A stretch of 53,344 nt of DNA from CAYQTL01 sp964420405 (GTDB taxonomy: Bacteria; Acidobacteriota; Thermoanaerobaculia; Thermoanaerobaculales; Sulfomarinibacteraceae). Shown in pieces: positions 23,462-32,664 of the stretch. The stretch spans positions 1-53,344 of the forward strand of contig CAYQTL010000025.1 in assembly GCA_964420405.1 (NCBI GenBank), in the 5' to 3' direction. The position numbers and the translations under genes are program-made. Each line of letters starts with the position of its first letter. The first letter of the stretch is position 1. The notes under the pieces were generated by a model. That model was not told the origin of the DNA, did no database searches, and was given only the letters and a program-made list of their open reading frames with translations.

Positions 23462-25789
23462 ATGACGACTCGCAGGTGGCGCTGTTTCGTGGTCGCGATC
23501 GCTGGTGTGCTCGGGATGACCGTCGCGCCGGTCGCGGTCGGCGCGGCGACGTTCACCGTCCACGATGTCGCGGGGTTCGAGGCGGCCCTCGCCACCGCGG
23601 CCGCCAACGGGCAGGACGACGTGGTCAACGTCCAGGCGGGGACCTACGAGCTGTCGGCGGCCCTGGTCTACTCGGCGGCGCCGACGGAGAACCGTTCCCT
23701 CAGCATCGTCGGCGTCTCTCCGCAGGCGACCGTGCTGCGGCCCGCGCCCGGCGCGGGCGCGTTCAGGCTGCTCGGCCTTTCGACCCTGTACCTGCCGAGC
23801 GACGGCGGCGCCGTGATGTCCGTCCGCGGGGTCGGCTTCTTCGACGGCGGGGGCGGCGGCCTGTCGGTCGACACCCGCGAGGGCGGCATCCACGTCGAGG
23901 AGGTGGTGGCCGAAGGGTGTGCGGCGACCGAGGGTGCGGGGATGTTCCTGTCGACCCTGAATGGCTCGCTGGTGGTCGACAGCTGCATTCTGAGGAACAA
24001 CGAGGCCTCCATGGCGGGTGGCGGAGCCAAGGTCGTGGTCGAGAGCTCGCAGGTGGTGATCTCCAACACGGTGATCGCGTCGAACGTGGCGGGCTCCGGC
24101 GGCGTCGGAGAGGGTGGCGGGCTGCTTCTGGCCACCGACCCCGTCTCGCCGACGACGGTTGCGATCGCCAACAGCACGATCGTGGGCAACACCGCGGTCG
24201 GCCGGGGCGGCGGGGTGTACTACGTCGGCCAGAACAGCGCGGCGACGCTCGAGATCGCCAACTCGATCGTGCGGGACAACCAGGCGAACCTTGGCGGTGA
24301 CGACGGTGACGACCTCTGGCTGGGGACGTCGATGGGCGTGCTCGGTCCGGTCCAGGTCGCGCTCCGACACGACCTTCTCGGCGACGCGGTCGACCTGGCG
24401 ACCGGCCAGTCCGAGGACCTCGTGGTGACCGACGCGACCCACCTGAGCCACGCCGGCGTGATCGCGGGCGACCCGCTGCTGGACCGGCGGTACCGCCTGC
24501 TTCCCGGCTCGCCGTGCATCGATGCCGGCACCGCGGCGGTGAGCGCGATGCCGTTCGACGACCTCGAGCGTCAGCTGCGGCCGGGGGGTGTATCGCCGGA
24601 CATCGGCGCCGACGAGCACTACCTGCAGACGACGACCGTGTCCGACGTGGTGGCGCTGCGGGACGCGCTCCTGGCGGCGGCGTCCAACGGCATGGCGGAC
24701 GTGATCGAGGTCGCGGCGGGCGTCTACGCGGTCGACACGCCGCTGGTGTACAGCGCGCTGCTCGACGAGATCTACCCGCTGAACATCCGCGGCGTCGGAA
24801 CCGGCACCGCGGTGTTGGACGGTAGGGGTACGAGCCACATTCTCGACCTGGTGACCAACACGGCGACGACCTACGGTTGGCCCGACGTGGTGGTGGAGGA
24901 CCTCTGGTTCGACGAAGGTACCGCGACGACGGGGATGGGGGGCGCGGTGTTCGCGCAGGCGTGGCAGGGGGAGCTCCGGTTCGAAGGTTGCACGTTCACC
25001 GCCAGCTCGTCGACCGGCATGGGCGGCTCGGCCGGGGCGCTGATGGCCACCTCCCAGAGCCGGGTGGCGGTCGCCGGCTGCCGGTTCTCGGGCAACGCGG
25101 CGTCCGACGGGGGCCAGGGTGGCGGGGCGTGGCTGCACGGCGAGCGCGTGGTCTCCGTCCTCGGCAGCCTGTTCGACGGCAACCAGTCGTCGTCCCACGG
25201 CGGCGCCCTGGTGCTGTCGACGGGGCGCGACGGGACGGTGGCTCTCGCCGGCAACACCTTCGCCTCCAACCAGGCGGTGGACGCGGGCGGCTTCGCCGGG
25301 TACGGCGGCGCGGTCCACGTGTCCTTGACGGGGCCCTACGCCGTCCTCACCGTCGCCAACAACCTGTTCGCCGCCAACCTGGCCTCCCACGGTGGTGACG
25401 ACGGCGACGACCTGTGGGCCGACACCGACGGTGACAACGACGGCGTCGGCTGCACCGCCACAATCTTCCACAACCTCCTCGGACCCGACGCGGACCCTGC
25501 GACGGGTGCGAGCGCGGACCTGGTGGTGACCGACCTCGACGGCTACAGTCACAGCGGCAACACGACCGACGACCCGCTGCTCGACGCGACGTTCCATCTG
25601 CAGGCGGGCTCGCCGTGCATCGACGCCGGGCACGCCGACGCGCCGCACCTCGACCACGATCTCGACGGCGATCCGCGGATCGTCGGCGGCGCCATGGACA
25701 TCGGGGCCGACGAGTACGCCTCGGCGGTGGTCTTCGCCGACGGCTTCGAGAGCGGCGGTCCCGGTTCCTGGAGCGGGTCGGTGCCCTGA
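23462..25789 (+). CDS. Secreted right-handed beta-helix protein, internally duplicated, with DGFESGG ending
   Basis: 775 residues. The ATG at 23462 was preferred to one at 23456 because GGGAGG abuts the latter. Signal peptide through ...PVAVGA. Two homologous halves follow: the first starts FTVHDVAGFEAALATAAANG and the second TTVSDVVALRDALLAAASNG. Each has parallel-beta-helix rungs (NNTVI-type strands, GGGAKVVVESSQVVISN) and ends with SPCIDAG near a DIGADE motif. That layout is typical of 'choice-of-anchor' beta-helix proteins that bind or cleave polysaccharide. No polysaccharide-lyase catalytic set is evident. Last residues FADGFESGGPGSWSG. Confidence 0.85.
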   Translation: MTTRRWRCFVVAIAGVLGMTVAPVAVGAATFTVHDVAGFEAALATAAANGQDDVVNVQAGTYELSAALVYSAAPTENRSLSIVGVSPQATVLRPAPGAGAFRLLGLSTLYLPSDGGAVMSVRGVGFFDGGGGGLSVDTREGGIHVEEVVAEGCAATEGAGMFLSTLNGSLVVDSCILRNNEASMAGGGAKVVVESSQVVISNTVIASNVAGSGGVGEGGGLLLATDPVSPTTVAIANSTIVGNTAVGRGGGVYYVGQNSAATLEIANSIVRDNQANLGGDDGDDLWLGTSMGVLGPVQVALRHDLLGDAVDLATGQSEDLVVTDATHLSHAGVIAGDPLLDRRYRLLPGSPCIDAGTAAVSAMPFDDLERQLRPGGVSPDIGADEHYLQTTTVSDVVALRDALLAAASNGMADVIEVAAGVYAVDTPLVYSALLDEIYPLNIRGVGTGTAVLDGRGTSHILDLVTNTATTYGWPDVVVEDLWFDEGTATTGMGGAVFAQAWQGELRFEGCTFTASSSTGMGGSAGALMATSQSRVAVAGCRFSGNAASDGGQGGGAWLHGERVVSVLGSLFDGNQSSSHGGALVLSTGRDGTVALAGNTFASNQAVDAGGFAGYGGAVHVSLTGPYAVLTVANNLFAANLASHGGDDGDDLWADTDGDNDGVGCTATIFHNLLGPDADPATGASADLVVTDLDGYSHSGNTTDDPLLDATFHLQAGSPCIDAGHADAPHLDHDLDGDPRIVGGAMDIGADEYASAVVFADGFESGGPGSWSGSVP

Positions 25790-25905
25790 CGCCGATTCGG
25801 CGGAGGGCGGAGCTTCCCTCGGGTTCAGGGGGGCCGGCCGCGAGATCGGAGCGCTCCAGGGTTCCGAGGGGACCCCCGCCGACGCTGGTCAGACGCGGGT
25901 GGCCC

Positions 25906-26800
25906 TCACGGCGCCGGCAGCCGGATCGGCACCGTCGCGTCGACCGACCCGGACGGGACTTCGATCACACGCAGGAGATCCTGGATGTCCCGCACCCAGA
26001 GCTCGGCGGCGCCGCTCGGCCCGACCTCGTAGCCGAGGAGCTGTCCGGAGAGCGCATCCGGCTCGCCCAGGCCGGGCACCGTGTCGCGCTCGTCAGGATA
26101 CCTCCCGGTGTCGAGCCCCCGGCGGCGCACGCCGATCGCCGCCAGGACCAGCTGCCGTTTCGCGGCGGCGGCCCGGGCCCGGCCGACGGCCGAGCGGATG
26201 TTCGGCGTCGTCGCCATCGCGATCCGGCGGGGGAGGTTCAGCTGCGACGGCTGTGGCCGGTCCTCGAGGTCCTGCATGTCGGCGAGGCTTCCCTGGGCAG
26301 CCCGCATTCGTTCGGAGACCTCCTCGTAGGCCGCTGCCGCCAGCCAGTCCGCCAGCGGCATGAGGTGGTCCCGGAGGCCCTCGGACGCGCCGCGGGCTCG
26401 CCCCCAAGCCGCCGGCGATCGTCCCGACCTCGAACCTGATCGAGCGCATCGTCGCGTCGACGGGATCCGGCGCTTCGCCGGGCAGGATCCGCACCATCCT
26501 CTTCGGACCAGACGACCGCCGTCGCGCCGGCCCTGACCCAGGCGGCCGCGTTGGCCTCCTCCGGCACCTCGGGTCGCTGGAAGGCGGCGGCGTCGACCGG
26601 CCCCCATCGGTCGACGAAGGCCGTGTGCTCGCGCTCCAGCGCCCGCCGCACCCCGATCCGCCTCCCGCAACGAGGATGTGACCGGTCATCAGCGCCGCGC
26701 AGGTCGCGGGCCACGCCCACCGCAAGGGGCGGCTCGCGGAGACCGCGCCGACGACCGATAGCCGTGGATTCCGCTCCAACTCGAGTGCGGCAGCTGTCAG
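25906..26800 (-). pseudogene. Decayed gene for an unknown membrane-anchored protein
   Basis: Meaningful protein sequence appears in different minus-strand frames. The C-terminus reads RSAVGRARAAAAKRQLVLAA, RYPDERDTVPGLGEPDALSG, AELWVRDIQDLLR and ends VPIRLPAP. Further upstream another frame gives RRALEREHTAFVDRWGPVDA and NAAAWVRAGATAVVWSEEDG. The two pieces look like the end and the beginning of one protein with the middle deleted and at least one frameshift. I cannot name the family. No intact start remains. Confidence 0.5.
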
Positions 26801-26837
26801 CGAGCGCCGGCGGAGCCTCTCCGGGACCACCGGGGGT

Positions 26838-26975
26838 CCGCTGCGGCGGAGGCGTTCCTCGGTCGGCCGGCGCTGCCGCACCAGGTCGATCGCGGCACGG
26901 TGGGCGAGGGTCTGCAACCACGCCCGCGGGCGGCGCACCGAGCCGAGCCGGCCCTGTCGGCGGTTGTCACGTCGC
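26838..26975 (-). pseudogene. Relic of an ECF sigma factor
   Basis: A minus-strand frame reads RRPRAWLQTLAHRAAIDLVR and QRRPTEERLR, the hallmark of sigma region 2 ('prAWLxxiAxxxaiDxxR'). Nothing of region 4 is found; the frame continues into the decayed neighbour. The 26976-27090 remainder shows no gene. Confidence 0.45.
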
Positions 26976-27090
26976 CGGCAGCGGGAGGGGGGAGCTGACG
27001 TCGTCAGCGGTGGGCCGGCTGCCACGCCGGCGCGCGTCGGCGACGAGATGCCTGCGATCATCCTCGACGACGCCGGTGTCCTGATCGACG

Positions 27091-27936
27091 TCACGGAACC
27101 CGCGCGAGGACGCACAGGTTGACCGCGGGGCGGCCGGTGGGCTCGGAGGGCGGGTTGCCGCGGTCGGAGAGGTCGACCGCGGCCAGCGCCCACCGCACCG
27201 GGTTGAGCGGGCCGCCGCGGTCGCCTTCCGTCCGGTGGCGGTCGCCGGCGCGGCGCACCGACGCCGGCAGCAGGCCGCACTCGTACAGCGGCTTGCCGAG
27301 GCCGTAGAGGAGGTTGTGGGCGAACGGCAGGCAGCGGCCGGTGCAGGCTCGTTCCTCGACGACCTCGAGGCCGGCGGCCTCCACCGCCGCCCGGAGCCCG
27401 CCGGCGGTGTACAGCCGGAGGTGGCCGGCCCAGATGCCCGCCAGCGGTCCCCGCCGGATCGGGCGCCCCGTCGCCCGCTCGAGCATCCAGTTCAGGGGGT
27501 CCCACCAGAAGGGGTAGCGGTCGTTGGGCACGGTGATCGCGATCCGACCCCCGGGACGGACCGCGGCGGCCAGCTGGCGCAGCACGGCGACGTCGTCGGG
27601 GACGTGCTCGAGAACCTCCGACAGGATCGCGCTGTCGAACGACCCCGGCGCGAACGGCAGCGCCCCCAGGTCGGCGCGGACCAGGTGGATGTCGCGCGCG
27701 CCGCGCAGAGCCCGGCGGGCGACGGCCAGATGCGCGAGCTCGAGCTCGCAGCCGACGATCCGCGCACCCGAGACGGCCCGCACGAACGCGGGGTAGAAGC
27801 CTCGCCCGCAGCCGGCGTCGAGGATGACGTCACCCGCCGCGGGCTCGAGCCACTCGAGGACGGTGCGGACCCGCCTCCGGTAGGCCGCGTCGAGCTCGTT
27901 GGCGACGAGCCGCCCGACCGCGGCGGAGGGTGTCAC
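27091..27936 (-). CDS. Class I SAM-dependent methyltransferase
   Basis: 281 residues. Motif I is VILDAGCGRGFY, followed by the acidic end of strand 2 (IVGCELELAHLAVA), VRADLGALPFAPGSFDSAIL (motif II/post-II) and RPGGRIAITVPND (motif III). A C-terminal region of about 120 residues (WWDPLNWMLERATGRPI ... CLPFAHNLLYGLGKPLYECG) is typical of methyltransferases acting on glycan or lipid-linked substrates. It starts with GTG in a GTGA overlap with the glycosyltransferase gene upstream, so both probably serve the same glycan. Confidence 0.85.
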   Translation of the reverse strand: MTPSAAVGRLVANELDAAYRRRVRTVLEWLEPAAGDVILDAGCGRGFYPAFVRAVSGARIVGCELELAHLAVARRALRGARDIHLVRADLGALPFAPGSFDSAILSEVLEHVPDDVAVLRQLAAAVRPGGRIAITVPNDRYPFWWDPLNWMLERATGRPIRRGPLAGIWAGHLRLYTAGGLRAAVEAAGLEVVEERACTGRCLPFAHNLLYGLGKPLYECGLLPASVRRAGDRHRTEGDRGGPLNPVRWALAAVDLSDRGNPPSEPTGRPAVNLCVLARVP

Positions 27937-29093
27937 CGTCCCACCGCCCGGGCGGCGTCGCCGAGCAGCCGCTCGTACTCCGACACGGTGCGCTCGAGGT
28001 CGAAGACCGCGTCGATCTCGGCCGCCGTCCGGTGGTACCGCCCGCGGTCGGATGCGACCCGCAGCAGCGCCCCGCCGAGGGCCTCGGGGTCGCCCGGTGG
28101 CACGATCTCGCCCATGCCGGTCTCACCCACGACGACGCGGGCGCCGGGGATGTCGGTCGCCACCACGGGCGTCCCGCAGCGCATCGCCTCGACCTGCACC
28201 AGGGCGAAGCACTCGCTGTCCGACGGCAGCGCGAGCACGTCGCAGGCGGCGTAGAAGGCGGCCAGCTCGGCGGGATCGGTGATCAGGTCGAGGAACCGCA
28301 GGTGCGGGGCGTGGCCGTCGACCAGGTCGCGGTGCCGCTCGAAGTACCGCTCGTACCGGAGGCGGTACTGGCCGGCGAACACGATCCGGGAGCCGGGCCG
28401 CTCCCGGTGGAGGGCGGGCAGCGCGCGGATCAGCACGTCCGGGCGCTTCTCCTCGACGAACCGGCCGGCGTAGCCCACCAGGAGCGCGCCGTCGGGGGCG
28501 CCTTCGAGCCACTCCGAGCGCAGCTCGCGCACCCGCACCGGATCGGGATCGGGGATCACGATCGGCGGGTACACCGGCGTGGTGCGGTCGAGGTGCCCGT
28601 CGAGCCAGGTGGAGAACTTCGCGTAGTCGGAGCTGTAGGCGATCAGGTGGTGGGCGCGACGCGCCGCGACCCGGAACAGGCCCAGGGTCACGCGCTGGAC
28701 GACGCGGTTGACGGCGCCGGCCGGGAGGACCAGGTCGCCGTGGTGGGTGATGACGAGGCCGCGCCGCAGCCACCGGGTGTAGAGCCCGAACAGGGCGGTC
28801 TCCGCTGCCGGGGTGTGGAGGCTGACGACGTCGTGCTGCCGCACGAGTGCGGCGGCCGCCCACGGGTAGGCCGGCATCACCATGCCCCGCGAGACCCGGA
28901 CCGGCGCCCACAGGCGGACCACCCGGACGCCGTTGACCACCTCCTCGTCGCGCGGCGTCGACGGGTCGAACCGGGCGGTGAGGACGGTCACACGGTGGCC
29001 CCGGGCGGCGAGGGCCTCCGCGATCCGCTGGACGTGCAGCGTCAAGCCGGTGCGGTGGGGCACGTAGTACTGCAGGGCCACGAGGATCTTCAC
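27933..29093 (-). CDS. GT4-family glycosyltransferase
   Basis: 386 residues from a GTG start behind GAGGAG. N-terminal Rossmann-like domain: MKILVALQYYVPHRTGLTLH and HVQRIAEALAARGHRVTVLT; C-terminal nucleotide-sugar domain: LVGYAGRFVEEKRPDVLIRA, FLDLITDPAELAAFYAACDV and the ESE-type motif in LPSDSECFALVQVEAMRCGTP (read to VEAM). This GT-B, retaining-type enzyme transfers a sugar to a lipid-linked or cell-surface acceptor. First gene of a two-gene minus-strand operon with the methyltransferase at 27091. Confidence 0.88.
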   Translation of the reverse strand: MKILVALQYYVPHRTGLTLHVQRIAEALAARGHRVTVLTARFDPSTPRDEEVVNGVRVVRLWAPVRVSRGMVMPAYPWAAAALVRQHDVVSLHTPAAETALFGLYTRWLRRGLVITHHGDLVLPAGAVNRVVQRVTLGLFRVAARRAHHLIAYSSDYAKFSTWLDGHLDRTTPVYPPIVIPDPDPVRVRELRSEWLEGAPDGALLVGYAGRFVEEKRPDVLIRALPALHRERPGSRIVFAGQYRLRYERYFERHRDLVDGHAPHLRFLDLITDPAELAAFYAACDVLALPSDSECFALVQVEAMRCGTPVVATDIPGARVVVGETGMGEIVPPGDPEALGGALLRVASDRGRYHRTAAEIDAVFDLERTVSEYERLLGDAARAVGR

Positions 29094-29257
29094 CGCGGCC
29101 GCTCCTCGTTGGGGTTCGGGCCCGGACGCACCCGCTTGCCGCCGGAGGCCCCCCCGGCGGCCGTGGCGGGCCGGCGATCCGGGCGACGCGGGGACGGGCG
29201 GTGGCCGGTCATGGGCGGGGCGGTGTCGAGAATGAGGTTTGATCTCTCGAGACAGAG

Positions 29258-29263
29258 TACAAT
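29258..29263 (+). promoter_or_regulatory. Candidate -10 box before the FkbM-type gene
   Basis: TACAAT lies 21 bases before the ATG at 29285. A good -35 box is not seen at 16-18 bases; TTGATC is nearer than usual. The palindrome tctcgaga just upstream (29244-29251) may be a protein site. The 191-base region serves both divergent glycan operons. Confidence 0.35.
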
Positions 29264-29284
29264 CCTCCCTGCCCTCGCTCAACA

Positions 29285-30127
29285 ATGGACCCCGTCGGGA
29301 TGTCCCCGGCCTCCGCGGGAGGCGACCGCCGCCGGCGACGCCGGAAGGGGTGGGTGCGCTCCTACATGCGATCGCTGCCGGCGCTGCTCGGTGGCGTCCG
29401 GCGTCCGGCGGCAGTGGCGGCGCGGCTGCTCGCGGGAGGCGGCGGCCCGGTGCGGGTGGAGCTGCGCTGCGGGCTCGTGCTGCAGGTGCGCTCGGCGCTC
29501 GAGCTGTGGGTCGTGAAGGAGACGGTGCTCGACCGTCAGTACGTGCCCGCCGGGATCGCCGTCGGACCCGATGCCACGGTGCTCGACGTCGGCGCCTCGA
29601 TCGGGGACTTCGCGGTCGACGTCGCACGCACGGGGCCGGGGCGGACGGTGCACGCCTTCGAGCCGGAACCGTCGGCCGCGGCGATGCTCGAGGAGAACGT
29701 CCGTGCCAACGGCGTCCGGAACGTTCGACTGCACCGGGTCGCGGTGGCCGAGCGGGACGGGCCGCGCGAGCTCGCGGTGGACCACGGCCGCCCGGTGCTC
29801 AACGCCCTCGACCCGCCGCCCGGCGACCCGCGGCCGCGGATCGTGGTGCCGTGCCGGCGGTTGGACCGGCTGCTCGACGAGCTGGGGATCGTACGCTGCG
29901 ACCTGCTCAAGATCGACTGCGAGGGTGCCGAGGAGGCGATCCTCGCGGGCGCCGGGGCGGCCGGCCTGCGGAGCATCGCGGCGGTGTCGCTGGAGTACCA
30001 CGGCCCGGGCGCCGCGAGCGCGAGCCGGGCGACGCTGGCCGAAGCGGGTTTCCGGGTCTGGAGTGCGCCGTGCCCCGTGTGGGAGGGCCAGGGCCTGCTG
30101 CACGCGGTGCGGGACGGGGTGTCGTGA
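29285..30127 (+). CDS. FkbM-family methyltransferase
   Basis: 280 residues. After an Arg-rich N-terminus the FkbM core is clear: VKETVLDRQYVPAGIAVGPD, TVLDVGASIGDFAVDVAR (SAM motif I), HAFEPEPSAAAMLEENVRAN, and the signature LLKIDCEGAEEAILAGAG, then AVSLEYHG. FkbM enzymes O-methylate sugars or polyketides. It overlaps the GT39-like gene by GTGA and faces the GT4/methyltransferase pair, which argues for methylation of a surface glycan. Several ATG codons (29285, 29300, 29366) could be the start; none has a strong ribosome site. Confidence 0.82.
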   Translation: MDPVGMSPASAGGDRRRRRRKGWVRSYMRSLPALLGGVRRPAAVAARLLAGGGGPVRVELRCGLVLQVRSALELWVVKETVLDRQYVPAGIAVGPDATVLDVGASIGDFAVDVARTGPGRTVHAFEPEPSAAAMLEENVRANGVRNVRLHRVAVAERDGPRELAVDHGRPVLNALDPPPGDPRPRIVVPCRRLDRLLDELGIVRCDLLKIDCEGAEEAILAGAGAAGLRSIAAVSLEYHGPGAASASRATLAEAGFRVWSAPCPVWEGQGLLHAVRDGVS

Positions 30128-32403
30128 CGGCGCCGGCGCAGCGGTTGGCGCTGCTGGCCGCGATCGTGGCGGTGGCAGCCGGCCTGCGGCTCGCGTGGCA
30201 TGACTGGGACGGCGGCCACCACCTGCACCCGGACGAGCGGTTCCTCGGGATGGTGGTGGCAACGGTGGAGCTGCCCGAGGGGATCGGCGAGTACCTGGAC
30301 ACAGGTCGCTCGCCGCTCAACCCGGCCAACCGCGGCTTCCCGTTCTTCGTCTACGGCGACCTGCCGCTGCTCGCCACCCGTGCGGCGGTGGAGGGCGCCG
30401 GCAGCCTGCACGACGCGTGGTGTGGCGAGCGTCCGCCGTCCGGGGCCCTGTCCGACGATCCGCCGCTGGTGATGCGGCTGTGCTGGCCGCAGGGCGCGGC
30501 GCCGGTCTTCGCGTCGCCCGGTGGGGCGACCCGGGTCGGTCGCCTGCTGTCGTCGCTCTTCGACCTGGCGACGTTGGGGTGGCTGTGGTGGCTGGTGCGG
30601 CAGCTGTGGGGCGGTCGGGCGGCGCTCGTTGCCGCAGCCCTCTGGGCGGTGACGGTGCTCCCGATCCAACACGCCCACTTCGCCACCGTCGACGCGACCG
30701 CGACCTCGTTCGGGACGGCGGCGCTGGCGTGTGCGGTATGGGCGGCGCGCACGGGCCGCGGTGTGGCGTTCGTGGCCGCCGGGGTGGCCGCGGGTCTCGC
30801 CGCCGCCTGCCGCATCAACCTGGCACCGGCAGCGGGGCTGGTGCCGCTGGCCGCTGTCTGGTGGAGCCTCCGCCCCGAGGTGGAGCGGTCCGGGCGGCGT
30901 CGTGCGGTGGTCGCGGCGGCAATCGGCGTGGCGCTGGCGGCCCTGACGTTCCGTCTCGCGATGCCGTACGCCTTCGACGGCGTGGTGGCGCTCGACCCGC
31001 GGTGGGTCGAGTCGATGTCCAAGGTCCGCCGGATGATGGCGGCTCCGCTCGACGCCGGGCCGCCGGGGATCCAGTGGGCCGACCGCACGCCGCTGGTGTT
31101 CGCCCTGCGCAACATGGTGGTGTGGGGAATGGGGATCCCTCTCGGCCTGGCGGCGCTCGCCGGCTGGGGCGTCTTCGCGATGCGCGGGCTGCTGCGGCGG
31201 GCCGAGGTCGGTCTCGACCCGGCGATCCTGGTGTGGCTGTGGGCGGCGCTGCAGGTCGGCTGGTACGGCGCGCAGCCGGTGATGTCGATGCGCTACCTGC
31301 TGCCCGCGTACCCGGCGCTGGTGGCGCTGGCCGCGTGGCTGCTGACGTGGCCGTGGCCGGGGGAGGGGAGACGGGGCGGCGGGTGGCGGATGGCGGCGAC
31401 GCGAGCGGCGCTGCCGGTCGTGCTGGTGGCGACCGCGGGGTGGGCATGGGCGTTCACTGCGGTGTATCGCGAGCCCCACCCGCGGATCGCCGCATCGAGA
31501 TGGCTGCTCGACGCGGCGCCGGGCGGTCCCCGTCTCGTGCTGGAGGACGACCGCGGCCGTCGCGAGATCGACCTCGAGCCGATGACGGGTGGCGGCGGTG
31601 CGGCGATCGTGATGTCGCTCCGGCCGGAGCGGGACGGTGTGCTCCGCGAGCTGAGGCTGCCACGAGTGGACCTGGTGCCGGCCGGCGGCGCGGCGCCGAG
31701 CGGCTGGGTCCGGGTGCGGGTGGCGCCGTCGCCCGACGGCCGGGCCGCGGTGGTCGAGGCGGTGGCGGAGGCCGGGCCCGGCCGGGAGCCGGCGGTCGAC
31801 CTGCAACGGGCGCCGGTGCGGTCGGGGGTGTGGACGTTCGTGGTCGTGGAGGGTGCGGGTCCGGGCGAAGGGGCGCGCCTCGGCCGCCCGGTGGTGGTGG
31901 GGGAGCACTGGGACGACGGGCTGCCGCTGGCACTGGACGGGGGCGACCCGAACCGGGCGTACCGGATCGAGCAGCTGCACAGCTTCGACCCGGACGGACC
32001 CGCCAAGCGCGACCACCTGCTCGATCGCCTCGCCGGTGCCGACCTCGTGGTGCTGAGCTCCAACCGGGTGGTGGCGTCGATCCCGCGGCTGCCGGAGCGC
32101 TGGCCGCTGACCACGCGCTTCTACCGGCTCCTGCTGTCGGGCGGGCTCGGCTTCGAGGTCGCGGCGGAGCTGACGTCGTACCCACGGCTGGGGCCGTTCG
32201 AGCTCCCCGACTCGGAGACCACCGAGGCGCTGGGTCTGGTGCCGGACCCGACGTGGCTGCCGCGCCCCGGGCGCTGGACGGTTCGACTGCCCCCCGCCGA
32301 GGAGGCGTTCAGCGTCTACGACCACCCGCGGGTGCTGATCCTGCGCAAGCGCGCCGACTTCTCCCTCGAAGCCGCCGCCGAATCGCTCGGCTCCGTTCCG
32401 TGA
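30124..32403 (+). CDS. GT39/ArnT-like membrane glycosyltransferase
   Basis: 759 residues. GTG start within a GTGA overlap with the FkbM-type gene. The first helix (RLALLAAIVAVAAGLRLAW) is followed by the lumenal acidic motif HPDERFLGMVV, as in GT-C enzymes that use polyprenyl-phosphate sugars. About ten more hydrophobic helices run to roughly residue 450 (e.g. WAVTVLPIQHAHFATVDATA, IPLGLAALAGWGVFAMRGLL). The last 300 residues are a soluble beta-rich domain (YRIEQLHSFDPDGPAKRDHL ... FSVYDHPRVLILRK). It probably adds sugars on the periplasmic face. Confidence 0.82.
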   Translation: MTAPAQRLALLAAIVAVAAGLRLAWHDWDGGHHLHPDERFLGMVVATVELPEGIGEYLDTGRSPLNPANRGFPFFVYGDLPLLATRAAVEGAGSLHDAWCGERPPSGALSDDPPLVMRLCWPQGAAPVFASPGGATRVGRLLSSLFDLATLGWLWWLVRQLWGGRAALVAAALWAVTVLPIQHAHFATVDATATSFGTAALACAVWAARTGRGVAFVAAGVAAGLAAACRINLAPAAGLVPLAAVWWSLRPEVERSGRRRAVVAAAIGVALAALTFRLAMPYAFDGVVALDPRWVESMSKVRRMMAAPLDAGPPGIQWADRTPLVFALRNMVVWGMGIPLGLAALAGWGVFAMRGLLRRAEVGLDPAILVWLWAALQVGWYGAQPVMSMRYLLPAYPALVALAAWLLTWPWPGEGRRGGGWRMAATRAALPVVLVATAGWAWAFTAVYREPHPRIAASRWLLDAAPGGPRLVLEDDRGRREIDLEPMTGGGGAAIVMSLRPERDGVLRELRLPRVDLVPAGGAAPSGWVRVRVAPSPDGRAAVVEAVAEAGPGREPAVDLQRAPVRSGVWTFVVVEGAGPGEGARLGRPVVVGEHWDDGLPLALDGGDPNRAYRIEQLHSFDPDGPAKRDHLLDRLAGADLVVLSSNRVVASIPRLPERWPLTTRFYRLLLSGGLGFEVAAELTSYPRLGPFELPDSETTEALGLVPDPTWLPRPGRWTVRLPPAEEAFSVYDHPRVLILRKRADFSLEAAAESLGSVP

Positions 32404-32664
32404 CCCTCCCGCCCCCGAGCGACCGCCCGTTCCTGAACCGCTGCGCCTCCGAGGTGACCCGCCGCAGAGAGCGCAGAGCACGCGGAGGACAGCGGGGCCC
32501 GGGCGGAGTCCTCTCGAGCCGGCCGGGGACGGACCGCCTCGGCTGGCTCCGCGTGCTCCGCATGTGGTCGAGGACCCCTCGCCAGGCAGGCTCGGTGGCT
32601 CAGGCTCTGGCGTACCACCTCCGCTGCGGACCTCGCGCGGGCGGGGCCGAGCCCGGTGGTGCGG
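32404..32664. other. Intergenic region with 'CGCAGAG' type repeat
   Basis: Between convergent genes. It contains ccgcagagagcgcagagcac (32461-32480) followed by gcggaggac. A related unit on the opposite strand lies at 44388-44412 (ttctccgcgggctccgcggt). No gene and no clear terminator seen. Confidence 0.4.
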
